Shown: positions 43,469 through 52,304 of the stretch, piece by piece | Position numbering within the stretch: position 1 is the stretch's first letter | Layout: every line of letters begins with the position of its first letter | Translations under genes and position numbers: made by a program | The notes under the pieces: model-generated | Told to the model about the DNA's origin: nothing | The model's input: only the letters and a program-made list of their open reading frames with translations | Database searches by the model: none | From: Leptolinea sp964420995 | GTDB taxonomy: Bacteria > Chloroflexota > Anaerolineae > Anaerolineales > Anaerolineaceae | DNA: 64,000 bases | Assembly (NCBI GenBank): GCA_964420995.1 | Contig: CAYQUX010000021.1 | Coordinates: 1-64,000, forward strand | Reading direction: 5' to 3'

Positions 43469-44533
43469 TTACATGTTCAGGCGTTTTATCCGATCAGCCC
43501 GTTCCCTGATCAATTCACCCACAATGCTGATTCCCAGCTCTTCGGGTGACTCCGCGCCAATGGCGGTTCCGATCGGGCATCGCACCTGCGCCAGTTCATC
43601 TGCCGTGAATCCCTGTTCCATCAGTTCTTTATAAATTAGGTCACGTTTGGTTCGACTGCCAATCATGCCGATATACGCCGCTCCGCTGTGTAGTACCTGT
43701 GCCAGAACATCCTTGTCAAACATATGCCCGCGGGTGACGATCACCAGATAACTGTCTTCATCGATCTCCAGCTCTGGCAGTTTTGTAAAATCCTTGATAA
43801 CCCGGGCTTCCACTGGGAGATTGAAGCGATCCTGATTGGCATAATCCGCGCGGTCATCCAGCACTATGGTGCGAAAACCCACACTTTCGCTCAGCGGGGC
43901 GATTTTCTGAGAAACGTGCCCGGCGCCAAAAATAAACACAGTTCCGCCTTCACGCAGCGGTTCAACCAGGAACCGCTGGTCATCATAAACTTCAGAATGC
44001 AGGGTGACTTTTGCCGGTCCGTTAAGTAGATTTTCCAGTAGGTCGTCGTTACACTTCACGCTACCTACCAGGGTTTTGTCCTGCCTGACCAGACATTGTT
44101 GCCGGTTTATGCCCCGCGATCCTTCTGGACTGTTTTCCAGTATGGTTATCAGCCAGCCTTTTTGTCTCGATTGAATAATATCCATTGCCGAAGAAAATAT
44201 CTCGTGGTTTTGGTTTTCACCCGCGTCAATAAAATCGATCAAAATCTCTCCACGGCCGCCGCATATCATGTCAGAAGTGGCCGCGTCCTTGCTCGTCAAG
44301 TCAAACGCTTGAATGAATGTTCTCTTTTCATAAATGGACTTCCGGGCCATTTCAATGGCGGAGGCCTCCAAAAGTCCTCCGCCTATCGTTCCAGCGATTG
44401 ATCCATCGGCACGCACCACCATTTTTGCCCCATCGCTTCGTGGGGCGGAGCCGGTTTTGTCAATCAAGGTGACCAGACTGAAACTCTGGCTGGCATTAAG
44501 CAATTCCACAATTACTTTGAGTAATTTTTTCAT
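43469..44533 (-). CDS. xdhC: XdhC/CoxI family molybdenum hydroxylase maturation protein
   Basis: XdhC proteins bind molybdenum cofactor and help insert its sulfurated form into xanthine dehydrogenase-type enzymes. The 354-residue protein has the N-terminal XdhC domain (LIDKTGSAPRSDGAKMVVRA, GTIGGGLLE) and a C-terminal Rossmann domain (VFIFGAGHVSQKIAPLSESV, VTRGHMFDKDVLAQVLHSGA, YIGMIGSRTKR). Ser/Cys-rich turns near CGGRGEI are typical. No molybdenum hydroxylase subunit is in this window. It is divergent from a MoxR-VWA pair, a neighbour set known from carbon monoxide dehydrogenase maturation. Confidence 0.92.
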   Translation of the reverse strand: MKKLLKVIVELLNASQSFSLVTLIDKTGSAPRSDGAKMVVRADGSIAGTIGGGLLEASAIEMARKSIYEKRTFIQAFDLTSKDAATSDMICGGRGEILIDFIDAGENQNHEIFSSAMDIIQSRQKGWLITILENSPEGSRGINRQQCLVRQDKTLVGSVKCNDDLLENLLNGPAKVTLHSEVYDDQRFLVEPLREGGTVFIFGAGHVSQKIAPLSESVGFRTIVLDDRADYANQDRFNLPVEARVIKDFTKLPELEIDEDSYLVIVTRGHMFDKDVLAQVLHSGAAYIGMIGSRTKRDLIYKELMEQGFTADELAQVRCPIGTAIGAESPEELGISIVGELIRERADRIKRLNM

Positions 44534-44847
44534 TGTTCACCTTATTCAGGAAATGAGGTAACAACATATCTTGTATAAGACACTATATTATCCTATTCTG
44601 GTAGTAGACACTTCGCGCTTGAAACAGTTCAGCACTACTCACAAAACCTTACAATTACCAGAAGAATCTATGACATTGATATGATGACCTGCGAACGAAG
44701 AGATGATATAGTATCTTAAATTCGTTCTTTATTAAATAGGATATTTTTCATAAAAAGTATTATTTAATTAGGACTTCTATTGACGATTGAACGATTAGCC
44801 GATTATTTTTTAAAGATGGCATCGACTGTTGTTTCTGGAGGTGTTCG
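44534..44847. other. AT-rich divergent intergenic region
   Basis: No gene seen. On the plus strand TTGACG (44780-44785) with TTATTT 17 bases later is a possible weak promoter for the MoxR gene. The minus strand should contain the xdhC promoter, but no clear pair of boxes stands out. Confidence 0.35.
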
Positions 44848-45762
44848 TTGCTTGATTTTTTGCGTGAAGAAGGTATTGATCAACATCTGATTGATGAAAT
44901 AATCCAGATTCGGGATTCCTACCCGGTAAAGCCAGAGCTTTTCTACAGAATCCCCAAACCCAGATACTATTATTACGGCGTTGAAATTTGGGAACAGGCA
45001 ATAACTGCGATACTTTGTGAAGAAAACATATTACTTGTTAGCCCCAAGGCGACAGGGAAAAATGTGCTTGCCGAAAATCTGGCTGCTGCGTTTGGAAGGC
45101 CCAGTTGGGATATCTCCTTTCACATCAACACCGATTCCTCGTCATTGATCGGCACTGATACATTTGAAAAAGGGGAAGTTGTTCACCGCCATGGTCCGAT
45201 TTATAAATGTGCCATCAGTGGAGGTTTTGGGATTCTGGATGAAATTAATATGGCAAAGAATGAGTCAATCGCCATTCTGCATGCCACACTTGATTTTCGC
45301 CGAATCATAGATGTTCCCGGTTATGACAAGATATATCTGGACCCCATGACCCGCTTTATCGCCACCATGAACTATGGTTACGCCGGAACAAGGGACCTAA
45401 ATGAAGCATTGACATCTCGGTTTATGGTTATTAAGATGCCAAATATTTCTTCCCAGAATTTGCGAAAATTGATCATCAGGGAATTCCCGAATATCAATAA
45501 TTCATTTCTTGACCAATTTGTGGGTCTTTTCCAGGATCTTCACCTGAAGTGTGAAAACTCTGAGATTTCGTCCAAATCCGTTGACCTGCGGGGAATTCTC
45601 TCGTCAATACACCTAATGGATAAGGGATTATCTCCAAGAAAAGCGCTCCAGATGGGTATCACCAACAAATCTTTTGATGATTTTGAAAGGCAGTTGGTGG
45701 ATGATGTCATCAGCCTGCGAATTCATGAGAATCTGCGGAGAGACGATATTTTCAAATACTAA
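44848..45762 (+). CDS. MoxR-like AAA+ ATPase
   Basis: A 304-residue AAA+ protein of the MoxR/NorQ/CoxD type, which works with a VWA partner in metal-cofactor insertion or complex activation. Walker A is degenerate: residues 65-72 read SPKATGKN, lacking both the first Gly and the final Ser/Thr. Walker B is intact (FGILDEIN, Asp131-Glu132). Further motifs are RFIATMNYGYAGTRDLNEAL and the arginine in TSRFMV. The start is a TTG with GGAGG six bases upstream. It is followed six bases later by the VWA gene, so the pair is an operon. Confidence 0.87.
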   Translation: MLDFLREEGIDQHLIDEIIQIRDSYPVKPELFYRIPKPRYYYYGVEIWEQAITAILCEENILLVSPKATGKNVLAENLAAAFGRPSWDISFHINTDSSSLIGTDTFEKGEVVHRHGPIYKCAISGGFGILDEINMAKNESIAILHATLDFRRIIDVPGYDKIYLDPMTRFIATMNYGYAGTRDLNEALTSRFMVIKMPNISSQNLRKLIIREFPNINNSFLDQFVGLFQDLHLKCENSEISSKSVDLRGILSSIHLMDKGLSPRKALQMGITNKSFDDFERQLVDDVISLRIHENLRRDDIFKY

Positions 45763-45768
45763 ATTGCA

Positions 45769-47487
45769 ATGGAACTTGTAAACAGGGAACGGCAAAGAGC
45801 TTTTAATATTATCTGGAACGCGTCGGAAGATTATTCGTTTTCTCCCGTCTTCGAAGATTATGACGCGGATGGGAAAGCAGAACTTTACTGGAATTATATA
45901 GTAGGCGCAGTCCATAGACTGTACGATTACCCCATGCTTTCGGATTTTTTTGCCTCTTTGCAAAAAGACCCGGATCACAAATTCTTTGAGAGTCTGGCCT
46001 GGATCGGCCTGGAAAACTGTGTGTATCAGAAGGGAGTAAAAGAACGGCCGATTCTGGAAGCGTTAAGAAAACAATTTTCCGAGAATGTAATCTCCCGGCA
46101 AATCCCGCCTTCGTATTACTATTTAATAGATGAAATTCGGATGGCGCATTTTCACAGAGTTTTGGGTCATGAAATACAAATGCGCGAACAGGTCGCCTAT
46201 CTTCTTGCGAGTCTCGAATTTGAGGAAACAGCCAGTACTGAGCAAATAATTGCTACTATAAATGAGATCATACTGAACAATTTCGCGCTTTCCGATCCCA
46301 AAAAGAAAAGGGATCTGCTGAGCATGATTTTCTCCAGTAAGAATAATTTACCATTCGTTAATCCCTTTTTCAGACTACAACGATCACTATTCTCCCATCA
46401 ATCCAAGACTTATGAACTGGGGGAAAGGAAAGAAGGCAACCGGAAGCAAAAAGGGCAATCGAAATGGATGAGCTTCACCGGGTACGTTGACAAAAGAAAA
46501 AGGGGAATCATCAGCAATTTCTTCGGTGTTTCCATTTTGACGGAAGCCCAGATCGAGGAACTGGAATCCACCATCTGTACTGAGAATCATAAAGGTTGCC
46601 ACCTTCACTTAACCCGTGGAGATTTCAACATAGGGGCGTTTGATAAGGGGAAAACTAATAGAAAGATGAGCAAAGCATGCCTCCAGAGGGAGAAGAATAA
46701 AGATTTTTATAATTCAAATAACGCCAGAAACTACATCAACATAACCCGCCTGACGAACATCATCCGAAACACACTGATCCTTGACAAAGAATCATGCTTC
46801 CGTGCTGAAACCGGTGCGCTGGTCGCCGGGAAGGTTTGGCGGAATTTGTACCTCAACGACAGCAAAGTCTTTTTGCGAAATCGCATGGATGAAATTGGAA
46901 ATACATCCGTGGATATAATCCTCGATGCCTCCGGTTCCCAAATGGACCGCCAGGAACTTATAGCCTCAGAAGCATATATCATCGCAGAAAGTTTGAACCG
47001 TTGCCAGATTCCAGTCAGGGTTTACTCGTTTTGCACTACCGGCAGTTTCACCGTAATCAACATGTTTCGTGACTATCTGGAATGTGGTGAAAATCAAAGA
47101 ATTTTTAATTTTTACTCCACCGGGTGTAACCGTGATGGATTGGCCATTCGAACCGCTTTACATTTGATGAAAGAGTACCGGTATGAACACAAAATACTGA
47201 TCGTTCTCTCAGACGCGAAGCCCGTTGATCCTGCCGGATTTCAAACCAAAAGCCGTAAACCAGAAACATCCTTTTATGGCGATGATATGGGGATTAATGA
47301 TACTGCCGCGGAGGTCAAGAAAGGTCGCCAGGACGGTGTTTCCATCATGTGTGTGTACACTGGTATTGATGAGGACCTTCCCGCCGCAAAACGGATCTAT
47401 GGCAATCATTTCGTTCGAATCTCTTCTCCAGAAAAATTTGCCCACATGGTTGGCATTCTTTTACAGAATGAATTGAGGTTTTTCTAA
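45769..47487 (+). CDS. VWA-domain protein, MoxR partner (CoxE/NorD-like)
   Basis: A 572-residue protein whose N-terminal half is helical and unrecognised and whose C-terminal part (about 380-560) is a von Willebrand A domain. The metal-ion site begins with Asp386 in ILDASGSQMD (DxSxS); a Thr-containing turn and LIVLSDAKPVDP supply later parts. Such proteins act with the adjacent MoxR ATPase as a chaperone pair for metalloenzymes. The client enzyme is not encoded nearby; the divergent xdhC suggests a molybdenum hydroxylase elsewhere, an inference. Confidence 0.85.
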   Translation: MELVNRERQRAFNIIWNASEDYSFSPVFEDYDADGKAELYWNYIVGAVHRLYDYPMLSDFFASLQKDPDHKFFESLAWIGLENCVYQKGVKERPILEALRKQFSENVISRQIPPSYYYLIDEIRMAHFHRVLGHEIQMREQVAYLLASLEFEETASTEQIIATINEIILNNFALSDPKKKRDLLSMIFSSKNNLPFVNPFFRLQRSLFSHQSKTYELGERKEGNRKQKGQSKWMSFTGYVDKRKRGIISNFFGVSILTEAQIEELESTICTENHKGCHLHLTRGDFNIGAFDKGKTNRKMSKACLQREKNKDFYNSNNARNYINITRLTNIIRNTLILDKESCFRAETGALVAGKVWRNLYLNDSKVFLRNRMDEIGNTSVDIILDASGSQMDRQELIASEAYIIAESLNRCQIPVRVYSFCTTGSFTVINMFRDYLECGENQRIFNFYSTGCNRDGLAIRTALHLMKEYRYEHKILIVLSDAKPVDPAGFQTKSRKPETSFYGDDMGINDTAAEVKKGRQDGVSIMCVYTGIDEDLPAAKRIYGNHFVRISSPEKFAHMVGILLQNELRFF

Positions 47488-47563
47488 TTTCAGAAGGACC
47501 CTGGCGTTGAAAATATATTCGGACTAATAGAGAACCCGCCAATAAATACAATAGACTTTCCGG

Positions 47564-48691
47564 TTATTTCCGGGTTTCTGTCGTGTTGTGATACGTTCGA
47601 GAAATTCTGGCACTCCAGTCAGAAGGATTCATTAACGGAGAGATCATCCGGTAACCCCAGTTAAATAACGGGATGTTGAAATTGTCATAATTATCCGGAT
47701 AAAAGAAAATATCCCCACCGTACCCCAACTTAAAAAGATGATAGGAATGTTTATCCAGATCTGTTAGTGGTTCATTTCGGGAAACGGCTTTGGCGCAACT
47801 GATCTCAAGGCCGCTAAAATCAAGAAATCGAAAGCCGGCACTCTTTGACCATTTAACCGTATGCCAGTGTAACGCGTCATTGGGGTTCAAATTTCCATAT
47901 TTTCCTGACCAACCCAAGGTATACAAGATGACAGTATTGTTAAAGATAATACACAGCAATGAGCTGACTGCCTCACCCTTATACTCGGTAAGGAATAATT
48001 TGAGGTTTCCATCGGGTTCAAATTCCTCCCATAGTTTTTGAAAGAATGCTTCAGAATGGGGAGTGAAACCATTTCGCTGGCTGGTGGAAGAATGCAATTG
48101 GTAGAAGTCAGGTATGTCTTCTCGTGTGCCTTCCCTGATTACCAGCTCGTTGCGGCGGTCCAGCCGGTGAATCGTTTTCCGTTTGTCTTTTTTCATGCGG
48201 GCAAGGATCGTTTCAATATCCTGAGAAAGGTCGATGGCAATGGTGGCGTATTCACCATACATCTGATTGGCTTTCTGGTATCCCAGACGGGTCAGTACGG
48301 GGGCGATGCCTCTGCCGTTGATGGGAAGTGTGATCCCCAGATACCTCAGGTGTTTTTGCCTGCGAACTTGCTGGATTTCCTCCATTAATCTTTTTGTCAG
48401 CGTGGTATCCGAAAAATCGCAAACCGGGCCGCGAGACACGTATCCCATTGAACCAATCAGGGGAAAGGTTCGGAATAAGATCTGTGCGCCGCCGCGAATG
48501 CTTTCTCCGCTTTTCAAATAGACTCTCAGGCAATTCCATCTCCGGGTAGCCTGTACGCGCGCCCAACGGGCCGTCTGGTAGTATTCTCCACCGAGCGCAT
48601 TTTCAACAAATTCATCCCACTCGTCATCGATGCTTTCGGAGGAGACAACAACGTCAAATTGATCAACTGGCAGGATTGGTTGGCTATTCAC
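47564..48691 (-). CDS. FemAB-like GNAT-fold acyltransferase (paralogue 1)
   Basis: A 375-residue protein of the FemAB/BioF2-like group, with two GNAT-type subdomains. Visible family features are EYYQTARWARVQATRRWNCL, GSMGYVSRGPVCDF, LARMKKDKRKTIHRLDRRNE and the C-terminal GWSGKYGNLNPNDALHWHTV followed by FRFLDFSGLE. Members transfer amino acids from tRNA to peptidoglycan precursors or other acyl groups; the acceptor is unknown. The start is a GTG without a good ribosome binding site. It is paralogous to the next gene upstream. Confidence 0.82.
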   Translation of the reverse strand: MNSQPILPVDQFDVVVSSESIDDEWDEFVENALGGEYYQTARWARVQATRRWNCLRVYLKSGESIRGGAQILFRTFPLIGSMGYVSRGPVCDFSDTTLTKRLMEEIQQVRRQKHLRYLGITLPINGRGIAPVLTRLGYQKANQMYGEYATIAIDLSQDIETILARMKKDKRKTIHRLDRRNELVIREGTREDIPDFYQLHSSTSQRNGFTPHSEAFFQKLWEEFEPDGNLKLFLTEYKGEAVSSLLCIIFNNTVILYTLGWSGKYGNLNPNDALHWHTVKWSKSAGFRFLDFSGLEISCAKAVSRNEPLTDLDKHSYHLFKLGYGGDIFFYPDNYDNFNIPLFNWGYRMISPLMNPSDWSARISRTYHNTTETRK

Positions 48692-48901
48692 TATTTATTT
48701 TCCGGTATTGTTAAAATTAAATCATTTATCGACGGATTACTATTACAATTTCTAAATTTGCATCTCGCACTCATATTCCTCTATTCGGTTTGATCTCTTA
48801 TTTAATAAAAAGGGGAAAACTGATCTTCAGTATTATAAACTGATGGTGTTCCTTACCAAACACCCGAAATGCGCATTTTCTGGCACGTTATTCGAAGCTC
48901 C

Positions 48902-50050
48902 TTATCCCCGGTGATCGGTTTTCCAGCGAAAATACAGGGAAAGTAACCGGCTGATACCTGATTTATCCATAAAAAATGAGAGGATTCGATACATCGTGTT
49001 TAGAAAAGGGATGTTGACATGATCCAGATCGTCTGGATATGCATACGCCTCCCCGCCAAATTCTATTTTGAAAAGTTGATATGAGTTGATATCTTTTTTC
49101 GAGATATTCTCATCACCCTGTACGGATCGCGCGCAGTTTTTTCCCATCCCGACAAGGTCAAAAAAATGATATCCGGCTGACTTTGCCCATCGCATAATTT
49201 CCCAAAGGACAGAATCATTGGGGTAATATTTACTGAATTCCCCGGACCAACCTAGAACATAGCAATTTACTGTATCTCTGAATAGAATAGTGAGCATGGC
49301 ACACACGGGTTCAGCCTCTTTTTCGGCAATAAACAGTTTCGCGTTCCCTTGCGGCTCAAAGACATCCCAGAAATTCTGGTAATACTCTTCAGAGTGCGCC
49401 GGGAAGCCGATCCTCCGACTGGCCATGGAATGAAGGCGATAGAACGTGGTTACATCTGCTCGGGTGCCTTCCCTGACAGGTAATCCTTCGCCCCTTTCGA
49501 TTCGGTGTATTATTTTTCGCTTGGTCTTCCCCATTCCCAGGGTGATGGTTTGCAGGTCCTGGGTCAGGTCAATTCGAATGCTTGCCGGTTCGCCGTATTG
49601 CCTTCTGGTTTTCCGGTATCCAAGTTCATAAAGGGATGGAACAATGGGACCGCCGTTTTCCGGCAGGGTCAACACCAAGTAGGTGATTTTTTCCTGGCGA
49701 CGTATCTTCTCTATCTCAATAATAAGTGACTTGCAAAGCCCAATATTTGTGAAATCACAGACCGGACCTCTGGACAGGTATCCCATTTGACCAAAAAACG
49801 GTAATTTGCGGATAAGGATCTGGGCACCGGTCTGAATTTCATCGTCACGCTTGACCATGATCCTCATCGGATTCCAACCGCGAATTAGTTGAGCCTGAGC
49901 CCAGAGGCTTGATTGCCGGTAATTTCCCCCTGGAGTATTCAGTACAAAATCATCCCAGAGTTTGTCTTTCAGATCATGAGATACGTCGATCCGCGAACCA
50001 TCCATGGCGGTGACTGTTTGCATCTCCTGGCTCATCCAACTAATCCCCAT
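48902..50050 (-). CDS. FemAB-like GNAT-fold acyltransferase (paralogue 2)
   Basis: A 382-residue paralogue of the preceding gene; the two align throughout, for example YRQSSLWAQAQLIRGWNPMR, QMGYLSRGPVCDFTNIG, GMGKTKRKIIHRIERGEGLP and GWSGEFSKYYPNDSVLWEIM. The basic helix KTKRKIIHRIER could contact tRNA or anionic lipid. The ATG at 50050 has AGGAG nine bases upstream. A 210-base gap separates the two copies. Tandem FemAB-like genes often give enzymes for successive residues of one cross-bridge, an inference here. Confidence 0.82.
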   Translation of the reverse strand: MGISWMSQEMQTVTAMDGSRIDVSHDLKDKLWDDFVLNTPGGNYRQSSLWAQAQLIRGWNPMRIMVKRDDEIQTGAQILIRKLPFFGQMGYLSRGPVCDFTNIGLCKSLIIEIEKIRRQEKITYLVLTLPENGGPIVPSLYELGYRKTRRQYGEPASIRIDLTQDLQTITLGMGKTKRKIIHRIERGEGLPVREGTRADVTTFYRLHSMASRRIGFPAHSEEYYQNFWDVFEPQGNAKLFIAEKEAEPVCAMLTILFRDTVNCYVLGWSGEFSKYYPNDSVLWEIMRWAKSAGYHFFDLVGMGKNCARSVQGDENISKKDINSYQLFKIEFGGEAYAYPDDLDHVNIPFLNTMYRILSFFMDKSGISRLLSLYFRWKTDHRG

Positions 50051-50314
50051 TTCCGGGCTCTCCTGGTGGTTAGGAAGGGAGATTACTTATGACTCTTCAC
50101 TCACAATGGAAAATCAGTAAAAACAATACAGGCAACAACGTGGAATATTGTTTACTTAAAACGAACCATGAACAGGAAAAGGAATTTTTGAAACATTATC
50201 CCTCCTGGAACAATGCGTACTCCGGAACCACTATCAATACGCACACATTATACATAATTCAATACATGGATTCCATAGTCTGTCGAACTCTAATTATCTC
50301 CACTCTGTCACGGG

Positions 50315-50320
50315 TATAAT
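50315..50320 (+). promoter_or_regulatory. -10 box directly before rsgA (leaderless candidate)
   Basis: A perfect TATAAT ends six bases before the ATG of rsgA, and no ribosome binding site is present. Transcription would start at about the A of the start codon. No convincing -35 box is seen. Confidence 0.5.
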
Positions 50321-50326
50321 CTTCCT

Positions 50327-51391
50327 ATGGAATTGGAAAAATTAGGGTTCTCCAACTGGTTTCAGGATTTATATGTTAATGAAATGAACAAAAAGACAGG
50401 AACTCCTGCCCGAGTCACGGCCGTTGACCGCGACAGTTTTCTAATTCGCAATGAGGATAGTGAGCTGCGCGCTGAACTGGCGGGCAACTTTCTCTTTAAT
50501 GTCGACTCCGGCATGGATATGCCCTGCGTGGGTGACTGGGTGATCGCGCAAACGTATGATGATGATTCATTCGCGGTCATTGGAGAATTATTCCCCCGAA
50601 AGACATTTATCCGCCGTAAATCTTCCGGCAAGTCTGTGGGTTACCAACCAATAGCGGCAAACATTGATACCGCTTTCATTGTGCAGTCTTGCGATGCCAA
50701 CTTCAACATCCATCGCCTTGAACGCTACCTTGTTATGGTGAATGACGGCCATGTCAACCCGGTGATCCTATTAACCAAGAGTGACCTGGGGGATCCGGCT
50801 GGCCTGGATCGCATGGTTAATTTGATCCGCAAAGCCAACATTCAATGTCCAGTAATACCCATCAGCAGCCTGACTGGCGCGGGAATGAATGCACTATTTG
50901 ATATGCTGGAAGCAGTTAAAACGTATTGCCTGCTTGGTTCTTCGGGAGTGGGTAAAACGACATTGCTAAATCATCTGCTCGGGCATAACGTGTATGACAC
51001 ACGGGAAGTTCGTGCCTATGACGGCAAAGGACGGCACACCACCACACGCCGTCAGTTAACCCTGCTGGAAAATGGCGCAATGCTGATCGATACACCCGGA
51101 ATGCGTGAATTGGGGACTATCGGCATGTCAGATGGTATCGATCAGAGTTTTTCGGATGTGGCTGAACTGGCACTGAATTGCCGGTTTTCAGATTGTACCC
51201 ATATGGTGGAAGATGGCTGTGCTCTGCTGGCGGCACTTGAAGATGGGCGGTTGAGCCGTGAGCGCTATGATAGCTATTTGAAACTTGGTGCCGAATCCGC
51301 GTTCCATGAAATGACATATCTCGAAAAACGCCAGAAAGATAAAGATTTCGGCCGTTTCATTAAGAACGTGAAAAAGCAGCTAAAGAAATAA
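50327..51391 (+). CDS. rsgA: Ribosome small subunit-dependent GTPase A
   Basis: A late 30S assembly GTPase. The 354-residue protein has an N-terminal OB fold, then a circularly permuted GTPase domain: G4 LLTKSD comes before G1 GSSGVGKTTL, followed by the G3 DTPG. The C-terminal zinc site reads CRFSDCTHMVEDGC. The region DGKGRHTTTRRQL between G1 and G3 is typical of RsgA. Its 3' end overlaps the convergent hydrolase gene by 12 bases. Confidence 0.96.
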   Translation: MELEKLGFSNWFQDLYVNEMNKKTGTPARVTAVDRDSFLIRNEDSELRAELAGNFLFNVDSGMDMPCVGDWVIAQTYDDDSFAVIGELFPRKTFIRRKSSGKSVGYQPIAANIDTAFIVQSCDANFNIHRLERYLVMVNDGHVNPVILLTKSDLGDPAGLDRMVNLIRKANIQCPVIPISSLTGAGMNALFDMLEAVKTYCLLGSSGVGKTTLLNHLLGHNVYDTREVRAYDGKGRHTTTRRQLTLLENGAMLIDTPGMRELGTIGMSDGIDQSFSDVAELALNCRFSDCTHMVEDGCALLAALEDGRLSRERYDSYLKLGAESAFHEMTYLEKRQKDKDFGRFIKNVKKQLKK

Positions 51392-52213
51392 AGAGGCGGG
51401 TTTTTCTGTGTTTCCTGCCAGAAATTGAAGCACATCGGCCTCAAATTGTTTTCCTGATGCCGGATGAGCCATATCAGGATATAGGGCCAGTTTCGCGCCG
51501 AATATCCCCGCGGCCGTGTCGCGGAATAATTTTTCACTGTAAAAGGGATCGGTCACCCCGGCAGCCAGCAATGTTGGCACTCTGATTTCGGAAAGATGGT
51601 TAAGAAAATTGAACCGGTCTTCCGCTTTGACTGTGACGGTCAGGTCAGACGCGCTGCGGGGAGCGGCCATAAGCCCCATAACCCAGGCGATCAGCGGATT
51701 GATGATTTGCATCAGGATTCGTTGCGGGTTTTTCTTTGGCAGAACGGCTTCCAACATCCAGCTATAGGCACCGATCCAGTTGCGATCGGCGCCCTGCCGG
51801 GCAATTCGCATTTGAAGCTCGCGCGCAGAATCACTTAATTTGTACGCGCTTGAATGAATGACCAGTCTGCGTATGAGTTCGGGATATTTGGCGGCAAAAA
51901 CCTGCGCGATGGATCCACCGGTAGAGATACCGATGATATCTACCGGTGGTTTGAATTCCGCGCGGATCAGATCCGCGTAATCATCCGCCATATTTTCCAG
52001 GGTGTACCCTTCAGGCAGCTCTGGTTTTCGCAGCACTTCATAAACCGTGTATTTTTCCCAGAGAAATTTATAGGTGCGTGTGAAGAGAATCGGCTGGGGT
52101 TTGTTTTCAAAGAACAATCCCTGGAAGACGATCAGATCGCGGGGACCATTCCCGGAGCGATTGAAAGCCAGTCCATTCTTGAAATACCCCGACTTCGGAT
52201 TGTTCTCTGCCAC
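51380..52213 (-). CDS. Alpha/beta hydrolase
   Basis: A 277-residue cytoplasmic hydrolase of the alpha/beta fold. The nucleophile elbow is IIGISTGGSIAQVFAAKYPE (Ser near residue 97), and the later acid and histidine are likely in AAGVTDPFYSE and DMAHPASG. No signal peptide is visible. Substrate class is unknown. It ends inside the 3' end of rsgA on the other strand, so transcripts of the two overlap. Confidence 0.82.
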   Translation of the reverse strand: MAENNPKSGYFKNGLAFNRSGNGPRDLIVFQGLFFENKPQPILFTRTYKFLWEKYTVYEVLRKPELPEGYTLENMADDYADLIRAEFKPPVDIIGISTGGSIAQVFAAKYPELIRRLVIHSSAYKLSDSARELQMRIARQGADRNWIGAYSWMLEAVLPKKNPQRILMQIINPLIAWVMGLMAAPRSASDLTVTVKAEDRFNFLNHLSEIRVPTLLAAGVTDPFYSEKLFRDTAAGIFGAKLALYPDMAHPASGKQFEADVLQFLAGNTEKPASLFL

Positions 52214-52304
52214 AGGTCACCTCAGGTGGAATAGGATTATCAGATGGTTCCCCGTTCTGACAGTGTTGATTATAGGCGCTTTTTGCCATGGTCAGGCAAG
52301 ACAG

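Noticed and set aside
50089..50319. 76-codon plus-strand frame before rsgA
   Set aside because: No recognisable protein, lies in the spacer containing the rsgA -10 box, and its composition looks non-coding.
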